Positions 1-6,820 of a stretch of 64,000 nt of DNA are shown one piece after another; position 1 is the first letter of the stretch; each line of letters opens with the position of its first letter. Where the stretch lies: the NCBI GenBank assembly GCA_028285035.1, contig JANQQF010000094.1, forward strand, positions 1 through 64,000. Reading direction: 5' to 3'. The notes below the pieces were generated by a model. That model ran no database searches and was not told where the DNA came from. It was given only the letters and a program-made list of their open reading frames with translations. The translations under genes were made by a program, and so were the position numbers. The DNA is from Phycisphaerae bacterium (GTDB lineage Bacteria > Chloroflexota > Anaerolineae > 4572-78 > J111).

Positions 1-418
1 TGGCTAAGTGATTGGTGAATACGTCTGGGGCTGTCCCTGCCACCATTCCAGTTTGCAGGTTATTCCAGTAGTCTCCCCAACCTAACTGACTAATTTCGAC
101 GGTGATGCTGGGGTTAGCAGCCATAAAGTCTGAAGCACATTGCTCATAGGCTGGTAATTGGTTCGCATCCCACAAGCTATAGGTAATGGTAGCAGCTTCC
201 ATGGGTTCTTCCATGGCCTCTTCCTCTTCCATCGCTTCTTCTTCCATGGCTTCCTCTTCTACTGCCTCTTCAGATGCAGCTTCTTCAGCCGTAGTTTCTG
301 CCTCTTGACTACCACCAGAGTCTGCTTCTGGGGCACTGTCGCCGCTACAAGCGGCTAGCAGTAAGGTTAACCCGAGTAACAGGGTTATAATCCAGATCGT
401 GTTGCGTTTTCGCAGCAT
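1..418 (-). CDS. Carbohydrate ABC transporter substrate-binding lipoprotein (3' part missing)
   Basis: First 139 codons of an extracellular solute-binding protein; the gene runs off the left edge. The ATG at 418 follows a GGAGAA-type ribosome site. Residues 1-23 form a lipoprotein signal peptide with lipobox LLAAC, so the mature protein would be lipid-anchored outside the membrane. A low-complexity acidic linker built from MEEEA-like units follows (about residues 40-75). The family-1 binding-protein fold then begins, with the recognisable start TITYSLWDAN and the segment GTAPDVFTNHLA. It lies downstream of two sugar-type permeases on the same strand, so it probably captures the sugar or sugar derivative they import. 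The substrate cannot be told. No ATPase gene is visible; a shared MsmK-type ATPase elsewhere is likely. Confidence 0.88.
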   Translation of the reverse strand, partial: MLRKRNTIWIITLLLGLTLLLAACSGDSAPEADSGGSQEAETTAEEAASEEAVEEEAMEEEAMEEEEAMEEPMEAATITYSLWDANQLPAYEQCASDFMAANPSITVEISQLGWGDYWNNLQTGMVAGTAPDVFTNHLA

Positions 419-483
419 AACTTCTTCTCCTTCAATACAGGATATTTTTTTTGTGAAATTTGATAACTTGCATAATCTTAATC

Positions 484-506
484 TGTCTCACAGGCACAGT
501 GAGACA
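484..506. promoter_or_regulatory. Inverted repeat, candidate operator
   Basis: TGTCTCAC and GTGAGACA form a perfect 8-bp dyad around a 7-bp spacer, upstream of the binding-protein gene. The size suits a dimeric regulator, but the sequence does not resemble the GACAACGTTGTC operator in front of the nearby lacI-type gene, so the binding protein involved is unknown. It could also be an RNA hairpin. Confidence 0.35.
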
Positions 507-648
507 CAATCATGTGGGGCGTTGGAGAGTTTCCTGTCTAGGGCTATCCAATGCCCTTTTATTTACTTTTCTTGAGTTATGTTCACCTCCTTAAATACGT
601 TCTGGTCTCTAAATTTACCTAACTAATTCGTCCGTCAGAGAAACATAG

Positions 649-720
649 ACAGGACTAACAAAATTTACAGGATAAAGCCCATTACTTCAGGCAAAAAACT
701 GTAAATTTTGTTAACCCTGT
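649..720 (-). terminator. Long stem-loop between permease and binding-protein genes
   Basis: Arms 649-670 and 699-720 match as an inverted repeat at 20 of 22 positions around a 28-nt loop. The structure starts about 30 bp past the permease stop codon. It may terminate or attenuate transcription, or protect the 3' end of the permease message. There is no clean T-run, so strict intrinsic termination is uncertain. Confidence 0.45.
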
Positions 721-750
721 TGAAAAAATCAGGTTAAAATTAGTTGAAGC

Positions 751-1656
751 CTACTTAAATCCACTAAACTGAATTGAGTCGAGAATACGTCGACCTAAGA
801 ATATGAATAGAATAACAACCGGAATAACCGCCAAGGTTGTCCCCGCCATCATCCCCGTCCAATCGGGAGCACCCTGAGGTGTTTGTTGCCTAAAGATAGC
901 TAAGGCAACCGTCAATACCCGAACACTTTCATCTCGACCAACGGTTAATGGCCACAAGTAATCATTCCAGGCGGTAATAAAGGTCAATATGCCAAGCGTA
1001 AGCAATGGTGCTCGGCTGACAGGTAGAATAATACGCCAAAATACAACAAATAAATTGGCCCCATCAATTTTTGCTGCCGCTTCCAATTCTGGATTAATTC
1101 CCAAGAAAAACTGTCGCAAAAAGAAGATCGCGAATGGGGTCATTAAAAAGTAGGGGGCCACCATCCCATAAAACGTATTGATCCAATCAAGCTCCCGCAT
1201 TAGAATAAAGTTAGGAATCAAGGTGACAATGGGTGGAACAATCAAGGCTGAAATGTAAATCAAGAAGAGTTGGTCTCTAAAGGGAAATCTCAGTCTGGCA
1301 AAAGCATAGGCGGCAGTGGCGCTGAAAAACACTTGTCCAACGGTAACTAAAACTGCAAAAATGATTGAGTTTCGCAGGAACAATAAGAAATCAATCGATT
1401 GACCTGAGCCACCAGCCGCAACAGCATCAGCAGCATCAACTTGCCCTAAAACCCGGGCGAAGTTGTTATAGGTAAAACCAGCAGGTAGTAGAGACTCTGC
1501 TCCAGAGAATACCTGATCAGGTGCAGTTAAAGCTGTGCGCACAACCCAATAAAAGGGAAATAAGGTAAGAAAAATGATGATCCCCAAGACTACCCACATC
1601 ATTAGGCGTCCGATACTAAACTTTTGGCGTGAAGAAGATACAGATAAAGTCGTCAT
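751..1656 (-). CDS. Carbohydrate ABC transporter permease, MalG/YurM type
   Basis: A 301-residue inner-membrane permease (binding-protein-dependent transport family, COG0395-like). About six hydrophobic segments are visible, the first at roughly residues 17-37. The cytoplasmic EAA loop that docks the ATPase reads EAAAKIDGANLFVVFWRII near residue 190. Length is normal for the family. The start lies 13 bp after the stop of the partner permease, so the two are translated from one message. It should form the heterodimeric channel with the upstream permease and receive substrate from the lipoprotein encoded downstream. Substrate is not deducible; regulation by the adjacent LacI-family protein is likely from context. 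Confidence 0.93.
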   Translation of the reverse strand: MTTLSVSSSRQKFSIGRLMMWVVLGIIIFLTLFPFYWVVRTALTAPDQVFSGAESLLPAGFTYNNFARVLGQVDAADAVAAGGSGQSIDFLLFLRNSIIFAVLVTVGQVFFSATAAYAFARLRFPFRDQLFLIYISALIVPPIVTLIPNFILMRELDWINTFYGMVAPYFLMTPFAIFFLRQFFLGINPELEAAAKIDGANLFVVFWRIILPVSRAPLLTLGILTFITAWNDYLWPLTVGRDESVRVLTVALAIFRQQTPQGAPDWTGMMAGTTLAVIPVVILFIFLGRRILDSIQFSGFK

Positions 1657-1669
1657 CGTAAAGTGTCTC

Positions 1670-2587
1670 CTATAAATCGACTTCGTCGGCCTGCATTATC
1701 CGAAGCTGAATGAGGCTAACAACAGCTAAAACTGCGAAAAGAACCAGGGCAACGGCAGTGGCATAGCCCATACTAAAGCGTTCAAATGCTTGCTCGAAAA
1801 TAAGAACAGTAATCACCTCAGTAGCGTTGGCGGGTCCACCTTTTGTCGTCACCATCACGGTGTCGAAAATTTGGAAGGAGCCAATGATCGAAGTTACCAA
1901 AACAAAAACAAGGACTGGTCTCAATAAGGGAAGGGTAATTCCCCAAAACATATCCCACTCCGAAGCGCCATCAATTGCACCAGCTTCATACAATGAAGCT
2001 GGAATGGTTTGCAACCCAGCAAAGACCAGAATGGCGGTGTAGCCGACGTGTCGCCAGATGTTGATCCCTGCAATCGAGGCGATTGCGAAATCAGGCGAGC
2101 CTAAAAATGGGATGGCTTTGAACCCCAGCGCCTCAATCCCAACATTAACAATCCCAAGGCTTGGATCAAGCAACCACAACCATAACAGACCGACCACTAC
2201 ATTTGGCATAAGCCAAGGTAGAAGGATGATGCTGCGTACAGCGGCAGAGCGAGTTAGTCGGTCCATCATCACGGCAATAAGGATGCCAAGCGCGGTTTGT
2301 AGCGGAATATTCCATAAAACATATTGGACTGTGACCCACATCGAATTCCAGAATTCACCATCCTGAAATAATTCAGCATAATTCTCAAGACCAACATAAC
2401 TCGGATCGCTCAAAAGGTTCCAATCTGTAAAGCTAATAAACAGCCCACGTACAGTCGGAATTGCATAAAAGATCAGAAACCCAATGAAACTTGGCAGGAT
2501 AAAGATCCAAGCTACCCAAGTTTCATTGTTTACCCAGGAGCGCGAGCTAGAACTCGCACCGGCCTGATTTGCAGTGGTAACACTCAT
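1670..2587 (-). CDS. Carbohydrate ABC transporter permease, MalF/UgpA type
   Basis: A 305-residue permease of the COG1175-like family, partner of the following MalG-type protein. The first membrane span is near residues 27-47 and about five more follow. The EAA loop EAGAIDGASEWDMFWGITL near residue 202 is intact. The ATG at 2587 has a well-spaced AAGGAG site. This is the first gene of the transporter set; its 5' region carries the duplicated 90-bp element described separately. It works in the cytoplasmic membrane with an unlinked ATPase. Permease identity is firm; the transported sugar is unknown. Confidence 0.93.
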   Translation of the reverse strand: MSVTTANQAGASSSSRSWVNNETWVAWIFILPSFIGFLIFYAIPTVRGLFISFTDWNLLSDPSYVGLENYAELFQDGEFWNSMWVTVQYVLWNIPLQTALGILIAVMMDRLTRSAAVRSIILLPWLMPNVVVGLLWLWLLDPSLGIVNVGIEALGFKAIPFLGSPDFAIASIAGINIWRHVGYTAILVFAGLQTIPASLYEAGAIDGASEWDMFWGITLPLLRPVLVFVLVTSIIGSFQIFDTVMVTTKGGPANATEVITVLIFEQAFERFSMGYATAVALVLFAVLAVVSLIQLRIMQADEVDL

Positions 2588-2612
2588 TTAATCTCTCCTT
2601 GTTATAGTAAAG

Positions 2613-2641
2613 TTGCTCTTAATCTTTCCGCTTGGTAGAAT
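2613..2641 (+). promoter_or_regulatory. Candidate sigma70 promoter for a rightward small RNA
   Basis: TTGCTC (2613-2618) and TAGAAT (2636-2641) are separated by 17 bp on the plus strand, upstream of the first copy of a duplicated terminator-containing element. No protein gene lies downstream on this strand. The -35 is imperfect, so this is a prediction only. Confidence 0.35.
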
Positions 2642-2645
2642 AAAA

Positions 2646-2763
2646 AAGACATAGCCAATATCTTATGTTTAGGATCACAAACGGCCCTAAACTTATTATG
2701 GATATAGCTGTGTTCACAATGGAGATACCGGTCTACTTGGCGGTTGGGCGGTATCTCTTTTTT
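2646..2763 (+). ncRNA. Candidate small RNA
   Basis: A plausible promoter at 2613-2641, the absence of any open frame, and a strong intrinsic terminator ending at 2763 together suggest a rightward transcript of roughly 115 nt. It would be antisense to the 5' leader of the sugar-permease message and could pair with it. The second copy (2775-2864) repeats the 3' two-thirds including the terminator. Alternatively the element acts as a leader structure of the leftward message. No known RNA family was recognised. Confidence 0.35.
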
Positions 2764-2864
2764 AGTTAAAGTAAATCACAAACGGCCCTAAACTTATTAT
2801 GGATATAGCTGTGTTCACAATGGAGATACCGGTCTACTTGGCGGTTGGGCGATATCTCTTTTTT
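2674..2864 (+). repeat. Tandem duplication of a 90-bp element with rightward terminator hairpins
   Basis: Copies at 2674-2763 and 2775-2864 differ at a single position and are offset by 101 bp. Each contains a small TGTG-TT-CACA hairpin and ends in a stem GAGATACCG...CGGTATCTC (2722-2730 with 2749-2757; second copy 2823-2831 with 2850-2858) followed by six T on the plus strand. The second copy has a one-base defect in the stem. The element lies between lacI-type and permease genes, both leftward, so these terminators do not serve any visible protein gene. The near identity indicates recent duplication. Confidence 0.85.
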
Positions 2865-2883
2865 GTCTTTATTTCTTCAAGTA

Positions 2884-3873
2884 TTAGGTTGACTCTCTGA
2901 CAATTAACTCAACATCTAAATTGATCGGCGGTAACTCAACCTCCGGATTGTTTAACATCTTCAAGACCTGTTTCATTGCTTTGCGTCCCAAGTCGTATTT
3001 ATCTGTATGAATTGTGGTTAATTTTGGGGTGACGAGTGAAGCTAGCTGAATATTATCAAAGCCTACAATAGCACAATCTGATGGAATTTTTCGGCCTAAG
3101 GTTTGACAAGCTTGACTGGCCCCAAGTGCTATCAAATCGTTGTAAGCAAAAAGAGCCGTAATCTGTGGATAGGTTTGTAGTAAATGAAGGGCAGCATCAT
3201 AGCCGTGCTCAATCTTTGATGGCCCACTGATAATATGATTATCTATAATAGGTAAGTTATGTGTAGCCAGAGCATCTTGGAACCCCTGTATCCGTCTGAC
3301 TTTATTTGGGTCTTTTTCCAGGCCAGCAATCATCCCAATCGTTTTATGGCCTCGTTCTACAAGATGATCTACGGCTAATTTTGCGCCGTGATGATTGTCA
3401 ACCAGGATCAAGCCAATATTGGGATGCTCAACAAACTGATTTATGACGATAATGGGGCGATAATGGTCGGCGAATTGCATGATTTGGGAGCGGCCGTGGG
3501 TGCCAAAAATGACAAGACCATCCACGCTACGGGCTGCCAAAGAGTCCAAAGCTTTTTGTTCTTCGACTGGATCTTCATCTGTGTTACAAAGAAAAACATT
3601 ATACCCTTGGGTTTGGGCCGTATCTTGCATACCACGGGCAACTTCGGGGAAAAAAGGATTTGTAATATCACCAACAACTAGCCCAACTGCGCCAGTTCGT
3701 TGAGTGACTAAACTTCGTGCAGCAAGATTGGGGCGGTATCCTAACTGGGCGATTACATTTAAGACCTTTTCGCGGGTAGCAGGGGAAATTTCGCTTTGGT
3801 TGTTAACAACCCGCGAAACAGTTTTTATTGATACACCTGCTTGTTGTGCGACATCACGCATTGTTACGGACAC
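2884..3873 (-). CDS. LacI-family transcriptional regulator
   Basis: A 329-residue sugar-responsive repressor. Residues 5-50 form the LacI helix-turn-helix and hinge (VSIKTVSRVVNN); the rest is a periplasmic-binding-protein-like effector domain, with GAVGLVVGDITNPFF opening it and IVGFDN near residue 265. The start is a GTG at 3873, preceded at good distance by AGGAG; the in-frame ATG four codons later lacks such spacing. It lies upstream of the sugar transporter genes on the same strand and has its own consensus promoter and palindromic operator, so it is probably autorepressed and controls the transporter. Effector unknown. Confidence 0.93.
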   Translation of the reverse strand: MSVTMRDVAQQAGVSIKTVSRVVNNQSEISPATREKVLNVIAQLGYRPNLAARSLVTQRTGAVGLVVGDITNPFFPEVARGMQDTAQTQGYNVFLCNTDEDPVEEQKALDSLAARSVDGLVIFGTHGRSQIMQFADHYRPIIVINQFVEHPNIGLILVDNHHGAKLAVDHLVERGHKTIGMIAGLEKDPNKVRRIQGFQDALATHNLPIIDNHIISGPSKIEHGYDAALHLLQTYPQITALFAYNDLIALGASQACQTLGRKIPSDCAIVGFDNIQLASLVTPKLTTIHTDKYDLGRKAMKQVLKMLNNPEVELPPINLDVELIVREST

Positions 3874-3917
3874 AGTAACTCCTAAATCGCTATGACAACC
3901 TTGACGACAGCGTTAAC

Positions 3918-3929
3918 GACAACGTTGTC
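3918..3929. promoter_or_regulatory. Palindromic operator GACAACGTTGTC
   Basis: A perfect 12-bp palindrome with the central CG typical of LacI/PurR-family operators, lying directly downstream of the -10 box where bound repressor would block transcription. Related half-sites (GCTGTC, GGTTGTC) follow toward the gene at about 3892-3911, suggesting a second weaker site. Autorepression is inferred. Confidence 0.65.
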
Positions 3930-3931
3930 AT

Positions 3932-3960
3932 ATTCTAGGATAACTTTTAATGTTTGTCAA
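3932..3960 (-). promoter_or_regulatory. Sigma70 promoter of the lacI-type gene
   Basis: On the minus strand TTGACA (3960-3955) is followed after exactly 17 bp by TAGAAT (3937-3932). This is close to consensus and correctly oriented for the LacI-family gene starting at 3873. Confidence 0.75.
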
Positions 3961-4035
3961 ATTAAGAATAAGAAACTTTAAATTTTCGAGATTTTTGATT
4001 AAAACTGCAGGATCGTTTGTATGGCGTGAGCTTAC

Positions 4036-4785
4036 TTAAAGCTGTATATTAAAATACTTGGCTAAAGTTTGAGTATATTCAGTTTCTGAAGCTAGCTCTC
4101 GTTCAATACGGTTTGTAGCTGTTGTTTCGATGAAGGTCATATTGGTCAGGGTCACACGTCCAGTTTCTGTGAGGCGTGAGGCGAGACGCTTTTGTACAAA
4201 CATCGAGGTGGGTGAGGTCTGGATGAAACGACAGGGGACATCAAACCCATTGCGTGGCTGAGGGGTGAGGGTGAATTTGTAACGGACGGCCCAATTCTCA
4301 TTGGGCGCACGAAAGTAGAGGGCCATCATATCCTCGAAGGGGCCAACGCGATAATCGCCTCGTTCACCAGGGGCCTCGACGGGATTTTTTATTGGTAGGG
4401 GAGGGCCAATCGCAATGCCGTTGCCCACATCCACCAAATAACTTTCATCTTCAAGATGTACGATTAAGGCAGTGTGAGTATAGCTGTCAGGCGGGCCGCC
4501 ATCCGATAGCATTTTGGCAGAAAGCATATCGACCTTGTAGCCAATCGTGGTCAGTACGTCATAGAATAGACCATTGCATTCAAAGCAAACGCCCCCACGA
4601 CGGTGCTCAACGATCTTTTCATACACTGGGCCGGGGGAGTAATCCAACTTAATCCCACGGTGCATATCCAAATTCTCAAATGGAATGCTTCTGAGGCAGC
4701 AGTTTTGCAATTCAGTTAAGCATTTTAGGCTGATATCAATCTCATCTTCAAATCCAATACGATCGAGAAATTTTTGAATATTCAT
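4036..4785 (-). CDS. nat: Arylamine N-acetyltransferase
   Basis: A 249-residue cytoplasmic enzyme that transfers acetyl from acetyl-CoA to arylamines, hydrazines or related acceptors. The Cys-His-Asp triad of the family is visible: Cys67 in RGGVCFECNG, His104 in YTHTALIVH, and Asp119 in LVDVGNG. The N-terminal IPFENLD signature is at residues 34-40. Length is near the usual 250-280. It stands alone, divergent from the following GNAT gene. In bacteria the family can detoxify xenobiotics or take part in natural-product acylation; nothing here tells which. Confidence 0.92.
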   Translation of the reverse strand: MNIQKFLDRIGFEDEIDISLKCLTELQNCCLRSIPFENLDMHRGIKLDYSPGPVYEKIVEHRRGGVCFECNGLFYDVLTTIGYKVDMLSAKMLSDGGPPDSYTHTALIVHLEDESYLVDVGNGIAIGPPLPIKNPVEAPGERGDYRVGPFEDMMALYFRAPNENWAVRYKFTLTPQPRNGFDVPCRFIQTSPTSMFVQKRLASRLTETGRVTLTNMTFIETTATNRIERELASETEYTQTLAKYFNIQL

Positions 4786-4840
4786 TTTATTCCTGTCTCC
4801 CGTTAAGTTTGAATAGATTGAAATCTACCACTAAACAGTA

Positions 4841-4861
4841 AAACAGGCTTGAAGCCTGTTT
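4841..4861. repeat. Short perfect hairpin
   Basis: AAACAGGCTT and AAGCCTGTTT flank a single base, a 10-bp perfect inverted repeat in the divergent region between the arylamine acetyltransferase and the GNAT gene. There is no T-run, so it is more likely a regulatory or repetitive palindrome than a terminator. Confidence 0.5.
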
Positions 4862-4985
4862 CCTTTACCAGCAACAGAATTCATTCTGTCTGTGCTGTCT
4901 TTGCACTCCTAAGTTTTCATTACAAGTCGCGGTATTGTAGCAGAGGTGCATCAATCGGACCAAGCGTTTGCATGGAGTCTCCTGG

Positions 4986-5015
4986 TTGACGGGGGTAAAT
5001 CAGATGTGTTACGAT
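4986..5015 (+). promoter_or_regulatory. Candidate promoter of the GNAT gene
   Basis: TTGACG (4986-4991), an 18-bp spacer, and TACGAT (5010-5015) lie 37 bp upstream of the ATG at 5052. An intact promoter and ribosome site argue that the gene is still expressed. Confidence 0.5.
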
Positions 5016-5051
5016 GTGTTAAATTATTTAAGATATGGAGGAAGAGAGCTA

Positions 5052-5588
5052 ATGACAGTTCAAATAAAATCAATGAAACCTGAAGACTGGTCCGCCGTTC
5101 GCAAAATATATGAGAGTGGGATTGCAACGGGATTGGCGACCTTCGATACATCTACACCAACCTGGCCAGTTTGGGATGAGGATCACTTACAAATCGGTCG
5201 ATTAGTTGCTAAGACTGATGGCAACATTTTAGGTTGGGCGGCGCTCAGTCCCGCCTCCAGTAACTGAGGCTACGCTGGTGTCGCTGAGGTCAGCGTCTAT
5301 GTAAGTGAGCAGGGGCAAGGGCAGGGCATTGGGACGGCTTTGTTGGTCGCTTTGATTGAAACCTCCGAGGCTGAAGGGGTTTGGACATTACAAGCTGAAG
5401 TAATGGCTGAAAACAAAGCCAGTTGTGCCCTACATCGAAAATGTGGCTTTCGTGAGGTGGGCTATCGGGAGCGAATTGGGCACATCAATAATGTCTGGCA
5501 CGATGTAATTCTGTTTGAACGACGTAGCAAAATTGTTGGTGGCCCAAATTTAGCAACAAAAAAGTGTGATAAACAACAAGTGACCTAA
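5052..5588 (+). CDS. GNAT acetyltransferase (PAT/YwnH-like) with in-frame TGA: selenoprotein candidate or nonsense allele
   Basis: A 178-codon frame encoding a phosphinothricin-acetyltransferase-like GNAT protein, interrupted once by TGA at 5265-5267 (codon 72). Start at ATG 5052 is supported by an upstream GGAGGA. Before the TGA the protein shows MKPEDWSAVRKIYESGIATG and GWAALSPASSN; after it, in the same frame, GYAGVAEVSVYV, the acetyl-CoA loop QGQGIGTALL and the late motif ALHRKCGFREVGYRE. Total length and every other motif are normal. From memory, many relatives read SPVSSRCVYAGVAEVSVYV, which puts Cys at the TGA. A hairpin follows the TGA at 5282-5295. Readings: selenocysteine, a recent nonsense mutation, or a base-call error. 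Members of this family acetylate glufosinate-like or methionine-sulfone-like amino compounds. Confidence 0.7.
5282..5295 (+). promoter_or_regulatory. SECIS-like hairpin downstream of the in-frame TGA
   Basis: CGCTG (5282-5286) pairs perfectly with CAGCG (5291-5295) around loop AGGT. The loop starts 19 nt after the TGA and has G at its second and third positions. This fits the general description of bacterial selenocysteine insertion elements (short apical stem, G early in the loop, about 16-37 nt from UGA) and resembles the GGUC loop of E. coli fdhF. A competing 6-bp stem (ACGCTG with CAGCGT, 5272-5296) is possible. The codons also encode the conserved AEVS motif, so coincidence is not excluded. 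Confidence 0.35.
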
Positions 5589-5601
5589 ACGGAGGTGGAC
5601 T

Positions 5602-6726
5602 ATGTGGGATTACAATTGGAAGGAATTAGGTGCTACACTCACTTTGATCTTTCTATTGGGAGCCTGTCAGCAAGCCACACCATCCCCGCCACCGCCAACA
5701 CCTACACCACTACCACCTACACCACTACCACCATCCCCAACGGTGCAAACGCCACCCCAACTTGAGGCCCTGAGCTGGCATAAAATTGAGCCAGGGGGTG
5801 AAACACGCTGTGCACATAATACACCTTACATGTTTTGGGTGCGCCCGGGTACGACAAACAATGCTTTTATCTTCTTTCAAGGCGGGGGAGGTTGTTTTGA
5901 CGCCACCTCTTGTAGTACAACCGGAAGCTATCAGGACGAGGTGACTGATCGAGATAACCCCGATCGCACAATCGGTGGTGTTTTCAACTTCGATAATCCT
6001 GAGAATCCATTTCGAGAGGATACGATGGTTTATGTGCCATACTGCACCGGAGATGTTCATTCGGGTAATCAAGTGAAACGGTATATCACCGATGGCGGAC
6101 GCACCTTTGATATTTACCATCGAGGGTATGTCAATGCCAGCACAGCCCTTGACTGGCTTTATAAAAATGTACCCGATCCCGACTCCGTTTTCGTGACAGG
6201 CTGTAGTGCGGGGTCGGTGGCCTCAATTTTGCACGCCCCCCACATCATTGAACGTTACCCAGACGCTCAAGTGACTCAATTGGGGGATTCAGCCGGTGGA
6301 TTGACCTCGTATCTTCAGTGGAATATAGATGAAGATTATGACTCGGGAAAACACTTTCCCGTTTGGATTCCTGGTATGCAAGATGAAATTGCTCAGAACT
6401 TTGCTGTATCCAAATTTTATGTAGCCGTTGCTAGTCATTATCCAAACTATAGGTTTTCGCAATACAACAACACAAATGATCGAGATCAGCGCCGTTATTT
6501 TGTGGCTGATGGGGGGCTATTGGAGGATTTTCCTGCGGCCATCGAGCAATCCATCGATGAGATTCATGAGCAAAGTGATAACTTTTATTCGTACACGGTG
6601 GAAGGTGAGCGGCACTGTATCTTGCAGTACACTCAATTTTATGATGAAGAAATCGACGGGGTTCGATTTCGAGATTGGGTGGTGGATTTGGCCAATCAGG
6701 TTGAGGTTGAGAATGTGAGGCAATAG
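5602..6726 (+). CDS. Exported pectin-acetylesterase-like lipoprotein
   Basis: A 374-residue carbohydrate-esterase-like hydrolase of the pectinacetylesterase/Notum family. Residues 1-22 are a lipoprotein signal peptide with lipobox LLGAC, followed by a Pro/Thr-rich linker that contains a 15-bp tandem DNA repeat at 5701-5730. The catalytic domain opens with HKIEPGGETRCAHNTPY and FFQGGGGCFD. The nucleophile is Ser202 in GCSAGS, and His338 in GERHCILQY is the likely base. A GDSAGG segment lies near residue 229. ATG 5602 follows GGAGG. It probably deacetylates a plant or algal polysaccharide outside the cell. Family is firm; substrate is unknown. Confidence 0.85.
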   Translation: MWDYNWKELGATLTLIFLLGACQQATPSPPPPTPTPLPPTPLPPSPTVQTPPQLEALSWHKIEPGGETRCAHNTPYMFWVRPGTTNNAFIFFQGGGGCFDATSCSTTGSYQDEVTDRDNPDRTIGGVFNFDNPENPFREDTMVYVPYCTGDVHSGNQVKRYITDGGRTFDIYHRGYVNASTALDWLYKNVPDPDSVFVTGCSAGSVASILHAPHIIERYPDAQVTQLGDSAGGLTSYLQWNIDEDYDSGKHFPVWIPGMQDEIAQNFAVSKFYVAVASHYPNYRFSQYNNTNDRDQRRYFVADGGLLEDFPAAIEQSIDEIHEQSDNFYSYTVEGERHCILQYTQFYDEEIDGVRFRDWVVDLANQVEVENVRQ

Positions 6727-6736
6727 TCGTATTACC

Positions 6737-6812
6737 AGATTGGTCTAGTCTATCAAGTGCAATTTTTGACAAGATACACTTACAAATTGGGTTTTGCAGA
6801 CTAGACCAATCT
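6737..6812. terminator. Bidirectional terminator-like inverted repeat
   Basis: A perfect 15-bp inverted repeat (6737-6751 with 6798-6812) flanks a 46-nt loop between the convergent esterase and phnX genes. It probably ends transcription from both sides, though no long T-run follows. Confidence 0.5.
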
Positions 6813-6820
6813 CTTTGGTT

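Larger units (their letters stand above)
419..750 (-). other. Intergenic region before the binding-protein gene
   Basis: This 332-bp stretch between permease and binding-protein genes contains no convincing gene. It holds a perfect 8-bp inverted repeat (484-491 with 499-506) about 66 bp upstream of the binding-protein start, and a long stem-loop at 649-720 just after the permease stop. Such an arrangement would allow the binding protein to be expressed at a level different from the permeases. Confidence 0.5.

Noticed and set aside
2674..2864. Duplicated 90-bp element as insertion sequence ends, attachment site or CRISPR repeats
   Set aside because: Only two adjacent copies, no transposase or integrase, no regular unique spacers; each copy contains a terminator hairpin instead.
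4841..4861. Terminator of the arylamine acetyltransferase or GNAT gene
   Set aside because: The hairpin is upstream of both divergent genes and has no T-run.
5265..5267. Genome-wide reassignment of TGA to an amino acid
   Set aside because: Many intact genes in the window end with TGA at their natural length (for example phnW and the OmpR-type regulator), so TGA is a normal stop here.
5340..5588. Separate short gene beginning at ATG 5340
   Set aside because: It is in the same frame as the preceding GNAT half and starts in the middle of the acetyl-CoA binding motif without a ribosome site; it is the distal part of the TGA-interrupted gene.
5701..5730. 15-bp tandem DNA repeat in the esterase gene
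   Set aside because: It simply encodes the Pro/Thr-rich linker behind the lipobox and is expected for such linkers.
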